Shown: positions 43,645-54,100 of the stretch, piece after piece
Layout of the letters: each line of letters opens with the position of its first letter
How positions within the stretch are numbered: position 1 is the first letter of the stretch
NCBI RefSeq assembly: GCF_946222305.1
Contig: NZ_CAMIHZ010000003.1
Span: 1-64,000, forward strand
Length of the DNA: 64,000 nucleotides
Direction of reading: 5' to 3'
DNA from: an uncultured Corynebacterium sp.
GTDB lineage: Bacteria > Actinomycetota > Actinomycetes > Mycobacteriales > Mycobacteriaceae
Notes under the pieces: model-generated
Seen by the model: only the letters and a program-made list of their open reading frames with translations
The model's database searches: none
Told to the model about the DNA's origin: nothing
Program-made: the position numbers and the translations under genes

Positions 43645-45309
43645 CTACATCCGTTCTGGGGCGGAAACACCGACCAGTGCAAGAGCATTGGACAGCGTTT
43701 GGCGGGTGGCGGCTGCCAGCGCGAGGCGAGAGCGGAAGAGCTCGTCGGCGTCGGCACCAGTAGGCTGATCGGCCTTCGGCAGAATCTGGCAAGCATCGTA
43801 GAAACGGTGGAAGGTGCCGGCCAGGTGCTCGGCGTAGCGCGCGATGCGGTGAGGTTCGCGCAGCTCCGCGGCCGTGGCAACGACCTCGGGGAATTCGCCG
43901 AGGGTGCGGATGAGGTCACCTTCGCGGTCGTGAGTCAGCAGGGACATGTCTGCACCGTCGTAGGTCACCCCGGCGTCGGCGGCCTTCCGCGCGATGGAGC
44001 TCAGGCGGGCGTGGCCGTACTGTACGTAGAACACTGGGTTGTCGTTGGACTGGGAAGCCCACAGGTTCATGTCGATGTCCAAGGAGGAGTCCACGCTAGA
44101 GCGGATCAGTGCGTAGCGGGCGGCATCAACACCAATGAGTTCGACGAGGTCATCCAAGGTGATAACCGTGCCAGCGCGCTTGGACATGCGCACTGCCTTG
44201 CCGTCCTTCACAAGGTTGACCATCTGGCCGATCATGACCTCAACTTGGTTCGGGTCGTAGCCTAGGGCGGCTGCGGCTGCCTTGAGGCGGGCGATGTAAC
44301 CGTGATGATCGGCGCCCAGCATGTAGATGCACAAGTCGTGGCCGCGGTCGATTTTGTCCGCAATGTAGGCAATGTCGCCGGCGATGTACGCGGCATCCCC
44401 ATCGGACTTGATGACCACGCGGTCCTTGTCGTCGCCGAAGTCGGAGGCGCGCAACCACCATGCTCCATCGGCTTCGTAAAGATTGCCGTTGTCCTTGAGA
44501 GCTTGGACGGCCTTGTCGACGGCGCCGGATTCGAACAGGGAGTTCTCGTGGAAGAACACGTCGAATTCCGTGCCGAATTCCGCGAGAGTGCTCTTGATGT
44601 GGGCGAACATGAGCTCTACGCCTTCGGCGCGGAAAAACTCGTGCAAGTCCTCGTCAGACTTGCCTTCCCAGGCTGGGTGTGCCGTCGTGATCTGATCGGC
44701 GATGTCCTGGATGTAGTCACCGCCGTAACCGTCTTCTGGCGTGGGCTGTCCCTTCGCCGCAGCGACGAGGGAGCGTGCGAAACGATCGATCTGGGTGCCG
44801 TGATCGTTGAAGTAGTATTCCCGGGTCACCTCAGCGCCACGTTTGGTCAGGATGCGTCCGAGCGAATCTCCCACTGCAGCCCACCGAGTACCACCGAGGT
44901 GAACCGGGCCAGTGGGGTTGGCGGAAACGAATTCGAGGTTGATCTTTTTGCCGGCGTATTCATCGCCTTGGCCGTAATTATCTCCGGCTTGCAGGATGTC
45001 GGTGACGATCTTGCCCTGCGCGTCTGCGGCGAGGCGGATGTTGATGAATCCGGGGCCGGCCACGGTAGCTTCTTCGATTCCATCCGCGTTGGCTAGGGAT
45101 TCCGCCAACCACGTACCGAACTCGCGCGGATTGCTACCCGCCTTCTTTGCGACCTGCATGGCGATATTGGTCGCGTAGTCACCGTGCTCCGGGTTGCGAG
45201 GTCGCTCCACCGTCGCGGTCGCAGGAACCACGGAAGAGTCGAGGTCGTGCGCATCCAAAACGGTGCGGGCGTGTTCGGTAATCAGTGATGAAAGTTCTAC
45301 TGGAGTCAC
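43645..45309 (-). CDS. argS: Arginyl-tRNA synthetase
   Basis: Charges tRNA-Arg. 554 residues, class I: the HIGH element appears as NPTGPVHLGGTRWAAVGD and KMSKS as VRMSKRAGTVITLDD; the N-terminal additional domain and the C-terminal DALR anticodon domain are present. GTG 45309 has TAAAGT 8 bases upstream and no ribosome binding site, so the mRNA is probably leaderless. A tRNA-Arg gene lies about 210 bases away on the other strand. Confidence 0.96.
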   Translation of the reverse strand: MTPVELSSLITEHARTVLDAHDLDSSVVPATATVERPRNPEHGDYATNIAMQVAKKAGSNPREFGTWLAESLANADGIEEATVAGPGFINIRLAADAQGKIVTDILQAGDNYGQGDEYAGKKINLEFVSANPTGPVHLGGTRWAAVGDSLGRILTKRGAEVTREYYFNDHGTQIDRFARSLVAAAKGQPTPEDGYGGDYIQDIADQITTAHPAWEGKSDEDLHEFFRAEGVELMFAHIKSTLAEFGTEFDVFFHENSLFESGAVDKAVQALKDNGNLYEADGAWWLRASDFGDDKDRVVIKSDGDAAYIAGDIAYIADKIDRGHDLCIYMLGADHHGYIARLKAAAAALGYDPNQVEVMIGQMVNLVKDGKAVRMSKRAGTVITLDDLVELIGVDAARYALIRSSVDSSLDIDMNLWASQSNDNPVFYVQYGHARLSSIARKAADAGVTYDGADMSLLTHDREGDLIRTLGEFPEVVATAAELREPHRIARYAEHLAGTFHRFYDACQILPKADQPTGADADELFRSRLALAAATRQTLSNALALVGVSAPERM

Positions 45310-45317
45310 AAGGCTAA

Positions 45318-45323
45318 ACTTTA
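45318..45323 (-). promoter_or_regulatory. -10 hexamer TAAAGT of argS-lysA (leaderless)
   Basis: TAAAGT on the minus strand ends 8 bases before GTG 45309. Confidence 0.55.
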
Positions 45324-45475
45324 TCAGCCGTGGTGGCGGGGGTTAGTTGTCAGGGCTTCGCCCGCTGGTGCTAGACTCTCGACTTGTACTTGCAGCAGAG
45401 TGGCTGGGCTCGTCCGTGATGTCTGATGACACTCGCGGTATTGCAGCTAGACACTTCTCTGCGAATGCGAATCGG

Positions 45476-45500
45476 TGAATTTCGCAGCATCGAAATTCAC
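45476..45500. repeat. Perfect 10-bp inverted repeat just upstream of tRNA-Arg
   Basis: GTGAATTTCG and CGAAATTCAC flank a five-base loop and end 18 bases before the tRNA. It may be an operator or a hairpin in the tRNA precursor. Confidence 0.65.
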
Positions 45501-45518
45501 TGAATTTGCGGAGTACGC

Positions 45519-45594
45519 GCCTCCGTAGCTCAGGGGATAGAGCACTGGTTTCCGGTACCAGGGGTCGTGAGTTCGAATCTCGCCGGGGGCACCA
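45519..45594 (+). tRNA. tRNA-Arg, anticodon CCG
   Basis: A full cloverleaf: acceptor GCCTCCG/CGGGGGC (one T-G pair), D arm with GCTCAGGGGATAGAGC, anticodon stem CTGGT/ACCAG enclosing TTCCGGT with anticodon CCG (reads CGG), T loop GTTCGAATC, encoded ACCA end. 76 bases. It stands beside argS, the enzyme that charges it. Confidence 0.96.
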
Positions 45595-45606
45595 AATTTT
45601 TCCGCA

Positions 45607-45631
45607 CGGGGCTAACAGGGCCCCGTTTTTT
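45607..45631 (+). terminator. Terminator of the tRNA-Arg gene
   Basis: CGGGGC, seven-base loop, GCCCCG and then a run of six T, 12 bases after the tRNA. Confidence 0.88.
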
Positions 45632-45645
45632 CATGCGTAACCCAA

Positions 45646-48624
45646 TCACCCGCGCTTCGCCTCCGCCATCGATAACACCTTGGCCCGAGGCACGCCTTCA
45701 AATCTTTCCGGTGCACAAGTAAACACGATGATCTGGTGCTCGCGCCCCACACTCCCCAGAGCCAGCCCCATCCCCTCCACACGCTGATCATCTGAGTTCC
45801 CCAGCACGTCATCCAAGATGATCGGCACAGCACCGCCCTGCCCCACCAGAGTAGCTACGGTCAAACGGGTCAGGAGACCGATCTGCTCTTGCGCGCCACC
45901 GGACAACACATCGTGGTCCAACGACAACCCGCCACGCAGGCGCGCCGATACTCGCAGGTCCTGATCGAAAGTGAACTCCGCTTCTGACCCGAACGTAAAG
46001 CGCGCCAGCGCCTCGAACTGCTCCTTGAACGGCTCTTGGTATTTAGCCTGCTTTTCCTCGCGTGCCTTCACCAGCTCATCCAGCAGCAATTTCACGGCAG
46101 CGCCCTTTCGCTGCGCTTCCGCATAAGTGGCGGCATCTTTTTCCGCTACGATGCGCGCATCATCGACATCCTGTTTCGCCGTCGCGGAATTATTCAACTC
46201 CGTACTGTATGCCACGATGTCCTCGCCAAGCGAACGCTCCCGTTGCTCCAAACTATCGCGCGCGGTGGTCGCCGATTCCAGCTTCAGCTGCGCGTCCGCC
46301 ACACTATCGACCCCTTGGAACTGTTCGTGGAGCTCACGCGCCGCCCTCTCCGCCTGCGTAAGCTTCTCCTTCGCTTTCTTTAATGCCGACGCCACATCCT
46401 CATCACTGGAATTTTCCCTCTGGGCAGCAAGCTGCTCATCCAAGGTCTCTAGGCGCTCCGTATGCACATCCAATTCGGAACTCGCGCGTTCCAATGCGAT
46501 GGCTTGCGGCGTACCTGCCAGTTCTTCGCGCCTGTTCTGCGCCTGGAGTGCAGCATCTTCTGCGCGCTCGTGCTGATCCTTGAGCTCGCGGGTGGCCTGA
46601 TCTAACAACTCAAGATGGGAACCAAAATCCTCGTCCAATGCATCACCGTCAGTCTGCGCGGTGGTCTCTGCACTCCTGTTCTTACCGGGCACAGTGCTAT
46701 CAGCATCATCAGACTCTACAACCGCTTCGACGACTTCACGACCAGGGAATTCCACGGATGAATCCCCCTCGGCATCTTTCGCCACCTGCACAGATTCAGC
46801 GGCTTCGGAGCGCGTGGCGTCGATAAAAGAAGTCAAGGACTCGATTGAAACCTGGACTTCAGCGGCTGTACGCCCAGCGGTGATACGAGCGATCGAAGAA
46901 TCGAGCGCGCGAAGTTTTTCTTCCAACTCTGTGCGCACGGAATCCTTAGTGTCCACCTGACGGAGGATCGCATCCAACGCATCTGGAGTGAGAGAGTTAC
47001 CACCTGCGAGCACGGTGGGCGCATCGAGCTTTGCTTTGCGCGCGGCGTTCTGCAGCTTCTTCAACGCGCGATCGGCGCTGTCTTGGGCCTCGCTGCGGTC
47101 ATCGTGAGGGCAGACTTCCACATTGAACTCACCGAACCCAAACGTGCGCGCCGTCGTGATGCTGGTGGTGTGAGTCTCGGTGCTCAGCTCGATGTCGCGG
47201 CCCTCTTCGGTGAAGCGTGCCCCTTCGGGGCCCGTGACCTTCACCTGCGTGGAAACTGATTCCAGAACGCGTAGTTCGGCCCGGTAGTGGGCAGCGGCAT
47301 CCCTCACCGCTTGTCCGACTTTGGGCGGCAAAGCCTCCGCCACGGACGTGTGTAATTCCTCCCGCTGGGTTTGCAGCTCCTTGAGGTCGTTGAGCAGTTG
47401 GTTTTCCCGTGTGAGCTGCTGATCACGCTGCAGAGTTGTCTGCACGGCAGAAGCTGCCTGTTGCCAAGCGCGGATGGCATCCACACGGGCTCTCGATTGT
47501 GCCACTTCAGCGCGCACCCTATCCAGAGCCGTAGCTTCCTCTTGCGCGGCCTGTGCTGCTTTCTTGTGAGTCTCAGCCAGTCGGACGACCTTATCCGCCA
47601 AACTTTCACGCTCGCGGATGAGTGCACTCCGGGTATCTAGCGCGTCCTGGGCGTTTTGTTGGGTGAGTTTTGCATACTCTACCTGGGATTGTGCCTGTGT
47701 TAGCTGTAAATCTCGAGACTCTGCGGACTTCAGGTTGGCTACTGCAGCCTCTACAGCCGCTACTGCTGCCGGACGATCTTCACGAATCTTCTGCCGCTTC
47801 CGCTGACTGGATTCAAGACTGGTAATGAGGTCCAAAGCATTGTCATAGCGTTGCTGGGCTTCGACTAAGGCCGCCTGGGAATCATTAGCCGCGCGCTGCA
47901 ATTCCTTAACGAGCTTGCTGGGGCGCCCCGTCTGAGTGAAGTAGCGGAGGAATTCCTGCTGGACAGCTCTGAGGATGCGTTCTTCAGCTTCATCACTGAA
48001 TAACTGTGTTCCGTTTTCTTTAGCCCCCTGCTCTGACTGGTTGGCATCAACATCTGAAACTGCCTCCGCCATTGCACCACTGAGGGAAGTGACCTGCGTC
48101 GGGATAACTTTTCCAAGGTCATCACCCTGCTCGACTGTCAAAGCCCCGCGCAGTCCCAGATCTACTTTTTCAGCCAGAATTTCATGGAAACGATCTTCCG
48201 CTTCATTCCCACTCAGGTTCTCCAAACGCGGTGCATGAATCGTAAGAATCGACTGGCCACCGGGCTTCTTGAACTCTTTCCGCATGGTGAGGTCATACTC
48301 CCCCACAACCAGATCCGCTTCTACGGTGAACGCTAGATCCTTGTTGCGCGTCTTATACTTGATGACGTCCTTAGCTTGAGTATCGCGCCGATAGCTGGGG
48401 TTAAGCAGCAGTTGAAATGCATTGACGAAAGTAGACTTGCCGCTCTCGTTAGGCCCATGAATGACGGTCACACCGGGAGTCTGGGGTTCGATCTTCGCAT
48501 GCTCCACACCTGCGAAGTTCCACACCTCCAGTCGCTTAACCAACAAAGCGGGAGCAGCCGACGTCATCGCGGAAGTGGTCAAGGAATTCTCGTCATTGGC
48601 GAATGAGGTTCGCTGTGCCGACAT
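45646..48624 (-). CDS. Rad50/SbcC-like ATPase lacking a zinc hook
   Basis: 992 residues in SMC-like form: N-terminal ATPase half with Walker A VIHGPNESGKST (about 55-66), a central coiled coil (about 230-850), and the C-terminal half with signature LSGGAQEQIGLLTRL and Walker B PIILDDVLGN. The CxxC zinc hook of Rad50 and SbcC is absent; the centre instead holds an acidic, Ser/Thr/Glu-rich stretch (about 640-690, VVESDDADSTVPGKNRS) and a small folded part around VTGPEGARFTEEGRDIEL. It begins 5 bases after the Mre11-like gene, so they surely form one complex. YhaN-type and SbcC-type ATPases are both possible relatives. Likely acts in DNA end processing. Confidence 0.85.
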   Translation of the reverse strand: MSAQRTSFANDENSLTTSAMTSAAPALLVKRLEVWNFAGVEHAKIEPQTPGVTVIHGPNESGKSTFVNAFQLLLNPSYRRDTQAKDVIKYKTRNKDLAFTVEADLVVGEYDLTMRKEFKKPGGQSILTIHAPRLENLSGNEAEDRFHEILAEKVDLGLRGALTVEQGDDLGKVIPTQVTSLSGAMAEAVSDVDANQSEQGAKENGTQLFSDEAEERILRAVQQEFLRYFTQTGRPSKLVKELQRAANDSQAALVEAQQRYDNALDLITSLESSQRKRQKIREDRPAAVAAVEAAVANLKSAESRDLQLTQAQSQVEYAKLTQQNAQDALDTRSALIRERESLADKVVRLAETHKKAAQAAQEEATALDRVRAEVAQSRARVDAIRAWQQAASAVQTTLQRDQQLTRENQLLNDLKELQTQREELHTSVAEALPPKVGQAVRDAAAHYRAELRVLESVSTQVKVTGPEGARFTEEGRDIELSTETHTTSITTARTFGFGEFNVEVCPHDDRSEAQDSADRALKKLQNAARKAKLDAPTVLAGGNSLTPDALDAILRQVDTKDSVRTELEEKLRALDSSIARITAGRTAAEVQVSIESLTSFIDATRSEAAESVQVAKDAEGDSSVEFPGREVVEAVVESDDADSTVPGKNRSAETTAQTDGDALDEDFGSHLELLDQATRELKDQHERAEDAALQAQNRREELAGTPQAIALERASSELDVHTERLETLDEQLAAQRENSSDEDVASALKKAKEKLTQAERAARELHEQFQGVDSVADAQLKLESATTARDSLEQRERSLGEDIVAYSTELNNSATAKQDVDDARIVAEKDAATYAEAQRKGAAVKLLLDELVKAREEKQAKYQEPFKEQFEALARFTFGSEAEFTFDQDLRVSARLRGGLSLDHDVLSGGAQEQIGLLTRLTVATLVGQGGAVPIILDDVLGNSDDQRVEGMGLALGSVGREHQIIVFTCAPERFEGVPRAKVLSMAEAKRG

Positions 48625-48629
48625 CTTCC

Positions 48630-49952
48630 TTACGCCCCCTTCTGAGCATTCATGCTGTGGATTCGGAAGAGCAGCTTGAGGGCATCATGTGCAACCGCAT
48701 CGTTTTCCGCCCATTCAGCAATTGAGCGGGCTGCTTGCCCCACAAAACCCATCCCGAAGGATTCCTCGGAAAATTGATCTGCATTCATGAGAATTGATAG
48801 CTCCATGCGACTTTCCCGAGGGTAAAGGGCCGCAAACCCGTCTTTCAATTGCCCCAGGCGGTCTTCCAAGTAGGCGTTATCTTCCAAGGACAGCGCACCT
48901 TTGAATGCATACTTCGCGGCCACCTGGCGCTTGTTTTCAAGACTCTCCACCTCGGCGAGAAAGTCCTCCACGTCTTGGCGCGAATTCAACTCAGCGGCCA
49001 AGGCCTGGAATTTCCACTGCCCTACCCGCACTTCTTCGACGGCCACCTGCGCTGGCTCATCAGGATGCACTGCATCCACCGCAAGATCCACAATCAACAC
49101 ATTGCAGGAGTTACTTTCCCCACCGCCATCCGGCTCGCGGTAAGCGGTGACCTCCGGGGCACCGGAGTACCACACCGTGGAGTCTGTATGAAGCTCCATT
49201 GCGGAGTGAGTATCTCCCAATGCGACATAATCCATAACCCGCTCACGGCATGCATTCGCCGCAGCTTCCACGCTGATAAGGGACGGATCATAAGCCCGCC
49301 CAAAACCTTCTACCGCGCCGTGGCCGACAACAATGTTGATGCGCGCGTCCCAGTTCTTGATGTCCGCTGGTTCTGGACCATCGCCTTCGGCCCCGCCTGT
49401 CCTACCAGCGCGCAATTCTTCTGTGACCACACGCACCAGATCTTCGCTCGCGCGCTTTGATTTCAACGGTGCACCGACAACAAACGCGGGTGCCAGAGCA
49501 TCCTCCCGCCCCGGAATTTCACGCGGGGTCGTATCGTCTAGAACAATGACGGGAGCTGCATCACGGGAAGCAAGTGCCTTAAATTCCTGTTTGCCGTAGA
49601 TGCTCGAAGCGTCAAGCGGATCATGATTGCCCGGCAACAAATACACCGGGCACGGAGCGCCAGCCAGCACATCCATCGCCCGGCGATACACCTGCTGATC
49701 CAAAAGATTGTCATCGAAAACATCGCCCGCCACCACGATGGCAGCACAATCTTTTTCCTTGGCAACCTCAAACAATCGCTCGATGGCGGCTAGCCTGGCC
49801 TCGCGAAACCGCGCCTGGCCATCATCGCCTAGCGCAGCAAATTTCATGCCCAACTGCCAATCGGACGTGTGCAGAATGCGGACGGTGTTGGCCGTGGCAG
49901 AGCCATGGCGGTTGTCGAAGTGGCCGGAAGTCCCGACCGAAGCGGAATTCAT
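48630..49952 (-). CDS. Mre11/SbcD-like metallophosphoesterase nuclease
   Basis: 440 residues from ATG 49952, which has GGAGACCCCAC directly upstream; a frame to 49982 adds ten basic residues. The five metal motifs are clear: RILHTSDWQLG, AGDVFDD, LLPGNHDP, VVGHGAVEG and YVALGDTHS. The C-terminal part is helical, as needed to bind the Rad50-like partner encoded next. An insertion (AGRTGGAEGDGPEPADIKN) lies before motif IV. Function inferred as a DNA exonuclease/endonuclease. Confidence 0.88.
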   Translation of the reverse strand: MNSASVGTSGHFDNRHGSATANTVRILHTSDWQLGMKFAALGDDGQARFREARLAAIERLFEVAKEKDCAAIVVAGDVFDDNLLDQQVYRRAMDVLAGAPCPVYLLPGNHDPLDASSIYGKQEFKALASRDAAPVIVLDDTTPREIPGREDALAPAFVVGAPLKSKRASEDLVRVVTEELRAGRTGGAEGDGPEPADIKNWDARINIVVGHGAVEGFGRAYDPSLISVEAAANACRERVMDYVALGDTHSAMELHTDSTVWYSGAPEVTAYREPDGGGESNSCNVLIVDLAVDAVHPDEPAQVAVEEVRVGQWKFQALAAELNSRQDVEDFLAEVESLENKRQVAAKYAFKGALSLEDNAYLEDRLGQLKDGFAALYPRESRMELSILMNADQFSEESFGMGFVGQAARSIAEWAENDAVAHDALKLLFRIHSMNAQKGA

Positions 49953-50020
49953 GTGGGGTCTCCTTCGGAGCGCAATTTTCAATGCGCGTAGTTGGTTGTG
50001 GTGTTTCTTCGTGCTTGGGA

Positions 50021-51145
50021 CTATTCCTTACCATCGTCTTCGGACACTACTTCGCCCCAAGCGTGAGAATAATCGAACACCGGCGTGGCGTCATCCAGAG
50101 ATTCATAACATCGCTCCAGCTCAGACATGGTATTTAGTTGGTCCACCGTATTCCACGTCACCGTTCGAATCGCCTTTTCCAGCTGTGCGCGTTCGCCACT
50201 TTCAAAACCCCATTCAGCCGTCGGTGGTTGCCAACGCACTCGGTTTTCCGGCGTACCCCAAAATTCCTTGGGATCGACGATATCGGGTTCACGGGCCCCA
50301 CCGGCTTGCTCAGAACCTGCCCCACGTCCTGACAACGCAGTAACGCTCGCCTTTCCGACTGCATCCCCAGCTGCCGCCCCCGTCCCCGCCGAGACCGCAT
50401 CTTCGTCCCCGCCCTGATCCTGCCTAGGGATCGCCGGCACCTGCATGTACCGCATCAACCGCGTGACCGGTTCCGTATCAATCCCCCGCCAGCTCAACAC
50501 CCGCAGTGGCACTTCCGAGAGGTATTCCGAGACCGCAAACCCCACGGCTATCACGTGCTTGCACACTTCGTCGTGGTCGGGACAGTCGCACCCCACACGC
50601 AAACCAGCGAATTGTTCATCGCCTGTCGCCTGCCCCAACAACCCCTCCACGATCGACCCGCCGGGACGGTTTCCAGAAGCCAACGCGTGCACCTCAGTGC
50701 TCTCCCGTAGGACTTCCCCCAGAATGCCCGCGCGCTGCTTTTCGCTCAATGGAGGCAGCGACAAGCTAACGTCGAACGGTTGCAGCTGGGTACCCGCCAC
50801 CAGCGCCGTCGCGCTGTCATGCTCGAGGATGAGTTCCGAGACTTTCCCGGCGCGGAAGTACTCGCGTCCCCTCGCCACACGCCCGCTATCTGCCCTTGCC
50901 ACGAGTTGCTGCATGAGCACCCGTGCTGCCCAACTTTCGCGAAACCCCTGTTCGCGCTGCCCGTGGGTCCCTAACGCACCAGCTTTCCCGCCCTTGGGCC
51001 GGCCTTTTTTCGACCGTCCCGTTGCACCCGGCGCGCCCTGCATGTCCGCCTGTGATCCGGCCTCAGCCTGCTTCCGGCGCCGCCGCCCGCCGAAGTCCGC
51101 AATGATGACATTATCGCCCCACCGCGTGGTCTTATCCTCTGCCAT
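50021..51145 (-). CDS. SWIM zinc-finger protein, partner of the SNF2 helicase
   Basis: 374 residues from ATG 51145; this ATG overlaps the SNF2 stop in TGATG, so the two are translationally coupled. The SWIM motif CDCPDHDEVCKH (about residue 183-194) has the CxC...CxH ligands. The N-terminus is basic and glycine-rich (FGGRRRRKQ, GRSKKGRPKGGKAG), fit for nucleic acid binding. A poorly conserved linker (about 245-300) leads to a C-terminal part with EFWGTPENRVRWQPP. SWIM proteins paired with SNF2 helicases recur in actinobacteria, but the pair is poorly characterised. Confidence 0.87.
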   Translation of the reverse strand: MAEDKTTRWGDNVIIADFGGRRRRKQAEAGSQADMQGAPGATGRSKKGRPKGGKAGALGTHGQREQGFRESWAARVLMQQLVARADSGRVARGREYFRAGKVSELILEHDSATALVAGTQLQPFDVSLSLPPLSEKQRAGILGEVLRESTEVHALASGNRPGGSIVEGLLGQATGDEQFAGLRVGCDCPDHDEVCKHVIAVGFAVSEYLSEVPLRVLSWRGIDTEPVTRLMRYMQVPAIPRQDQGGDEDAVSAGTGAAAGDAVGKASVTALSGRGAGSEQAGGAREPDIVDPKEFWGTPENRVRWQPPTAEWGFESGERAQLEKAIRTVTWNTVDQLNTMSELERCYESLDDATPVFDYSHAWGEVVSEDDGKE

Positions 51146-54100
51146 CACTTGTCACCCTTCGATTGCGGTTTGGTGTGCGCACTTCGTTTATTTCTTTGGG
51201 CTTTCGACGCCCCGCGCGATTCTTCCGTAGCCGTCCGCAGGCGCCAAAGTTCCGCGAGTTCGTCGTCACCGAGGTTCGCGATCCAGCCTTCACCGGCCCC
51301 GATGATGCCACCGGCGAGGTCTCGCTTACCCAAGATGATGTCATTGATTCTCTCATCCAGGGTTCCTTCGGCCACGAGTTTGTACACTGTGACGTCGCGG
51401 TTTTGTCCGATGCGATAAGCGCGGTCGGTTGCTTGGTCTTCCACTGCGGGGTTCCACCAGCGGTCGATGTGCACCACCACGCTGGCTTCTGTGAGGGTAA
51501 TGCCCGTGCCACCCGCACGTACCGATAGCACCATCGCCGGTGGTCCTTGGTCGTCGGGTAGCTGGAATTCTCGAACCATTTCGGCGCGCTTCTTCCGGGA
51601 AATCCCGCCGTGGAGCATTGGGATATCTTGACCGTACATTTTCTGCAGCTCCGGCAGAAGCATTCGTCCGAACGTCGGAAATTGCGTGAAGATCAGCGCT
51701 TTTCGATCTTCGCGGTGCGCTTGTTCCAGAATTTCGAAAGCGCGTTTGATTTTGCCCGAACGGTGTTTGCCTTCGTCGAGCAGGGCCGAGCCGTCGCTAC
51801 TGAAGTGCGCGGGGTGGTTGCATATCTGTTTGATGCGGACCAGTGCGCCCAGAATGTTGCCGCGGCGATCTTGGGAGCGATCCCGCAGGCGTTGTTCGAT
51901 GTCATCGATATACGCCTTGTACAGCGTAGCTTGTTCTGCCGTGAGTGGAACCTTCTCGACGATCTCCGTCTTCTCGGGCAGATCCAATCCAACTTCCACA
52001 TCTGTTTTCAAGCGACGCAGTAAGAAGGGTGCGACGATCTTGCGGAGCCGCTGACGCGCTTGCTCATCGCCATAGCGTTCTACCGGGATAGCTACGCGGT
52101 TCTGAAACGCAGCAGCGCTTCCCAATAGACCTGGGTTCACGAAGTCCAGCAGAGAGTACAGATCCGCTAAGCGGTTTTCGACTGGCGTGCCGGTGAGGGC
52201 CAGACGGTGCTCGGCTGATAGGGACTTCACAGCCTGGGTTTGTTTGGCCAAGGGGTTTTTGATGGATTGAGCTTCATCGGCAACGATCCGGCCCCACTGC
52301 ACTTCGCGGTATCGTTCCACGTTCCTTTGCACTCGCCCGTACGTGGTGACGACGAGGTCGTATTCCGGTGCGGATTGTGCAAATTGCGTGTCCTCCATTA
52401 CTCGACCGTGATCGACTAACACCCGCAAACTTGGAACGTGCCGGGCTGCTTCGGTCTTCCATGCTTCGACCACGCTTGTGGGTGACACGACCAATGTTGG
52501 GCGCACTGGCCCACCACCTTCGCTCGCAGCGGATGTTTCCGCTTGCGCTTTCTCCCACGCGACCAGTGCCAAGATCTGCAAGGTCTTGCCTAGGCCCATG
52601 TCATCGGCCAATACCGCACCAATCCCGTGCTGACTCATCCACCCCAGCCAATTCACGCCGCGGCGCTGATGATCACGCAGCGGTGTGACCACCTCTGAGG
52701 GCACATCGATCGCTCGCATAGGAGCTACCTCAGTGTGGCCGCTGAGCAACCGCCCGACCCATCCATCGGCTTCGACAGTGAGCGCATGCTCGGTTTCATC
52801 CCGCCCGGCGTCTAAAGCATCGGCGGCGAGAACATCCCGCAATGTCACCTGAGTTGGCCCATCGATGAGGCTTTCTTCCTCTTCATCCCCAGTGATGGTT
52901 CCGATCCACTGCCTGGCGCGCTGTAACGCGCTGCGGTTCAAGTACACGTAGTGGCCGCCTATTTGGACAATGCTGGAGGCGGATTTCAGCAGCGCATCCT
53001 GCTCCGCGGCGCTGAGCTCATGGCCGTCCAATGCAACATCGATGGAAAAATCCAGCAGCTGGTCGAGCCCTAGTTTGCCGCTACCTGGCCCCTGCCCCAC
53101 CGGGATAACTTTGGCACGTACGCTGGGCTGTACCTTGGTCCATCCGCGCGGCACCATCACATCCACGCCTACTTTTCGCAGCGCTTCAACCCCATGTCCC
53201 AGCAGATCTACTACCTGGTCCACGCTCAGGGTCATCCCCAACAATCGGTCGCGGGCATAGTCACCGCTCAACAGATCTGCGGTCGGCATCCACATCCCAG
53301 TCTGCAACCAGGTACGCACCGCTGCCGAGGATTCCGCCAACGGTTCCCACACGGCTTGAGCTCGGTCGAACTGCACTTGGAATGCTTTCTTCAAGCTGTC
53401 CGGAACTTCCGAAGCTACCGCTGGCTTCACCGCTGAGCTACCCAACCCGTATCCCACGTCCAATCGCCACGTGGGTTCGTCTGTGTCGCTGTCGGTCGTA
53501 TCGTCCGGATCGGACAGTATGAGGACCAATCTGAACGTGTCCTGCAGCGCCGTTGACCGCCAGCGGTTCAGATGCGCGACAGTAGATCCCGCCACCCGTT
53601 TTGCTGATCTTCCGGAAACTAAGGCCCTCACAAAGTCATTTTTGAGGTCCCCATCCAAATGGCGATCCCGCTGCAGATAGTGCAAGGCAATCCAGTGAGC
53701 GATCCCTTCAGCGAACTGCGCCATCGGCCCCGCATCCTCTTCCGGCGTTCGCGGGGCATTTTTCTTGATGACGCCCGGGGCCGCCCGATCAAATTCAGCA
53801 ATAGTTTGATGGTGTTCCCCAGGGGCGAGGGTCCAGCGCGGAAACCAAGCGTCGTCGACCATCTCCACCCCGATCAGCACGCGGCCGGATCGCACGAGGG
53901 CGTCAACAAAAGAAAAGAGATCACAAATATAAATAGATTCGGAGGAGAGGCCCGGGGCTACCCCGGAAGTGTCATTCACATACTCGCATAAAATGTGTAA
54001 CAAGCGGACGGCCCGCTCGGGTTCCAAAGCAGCGACCGGAACCCCCACCCGACGCAGCCGCCCCCTAGGGGTGGACAGCCACAAATCCTTGCTATGGCGA

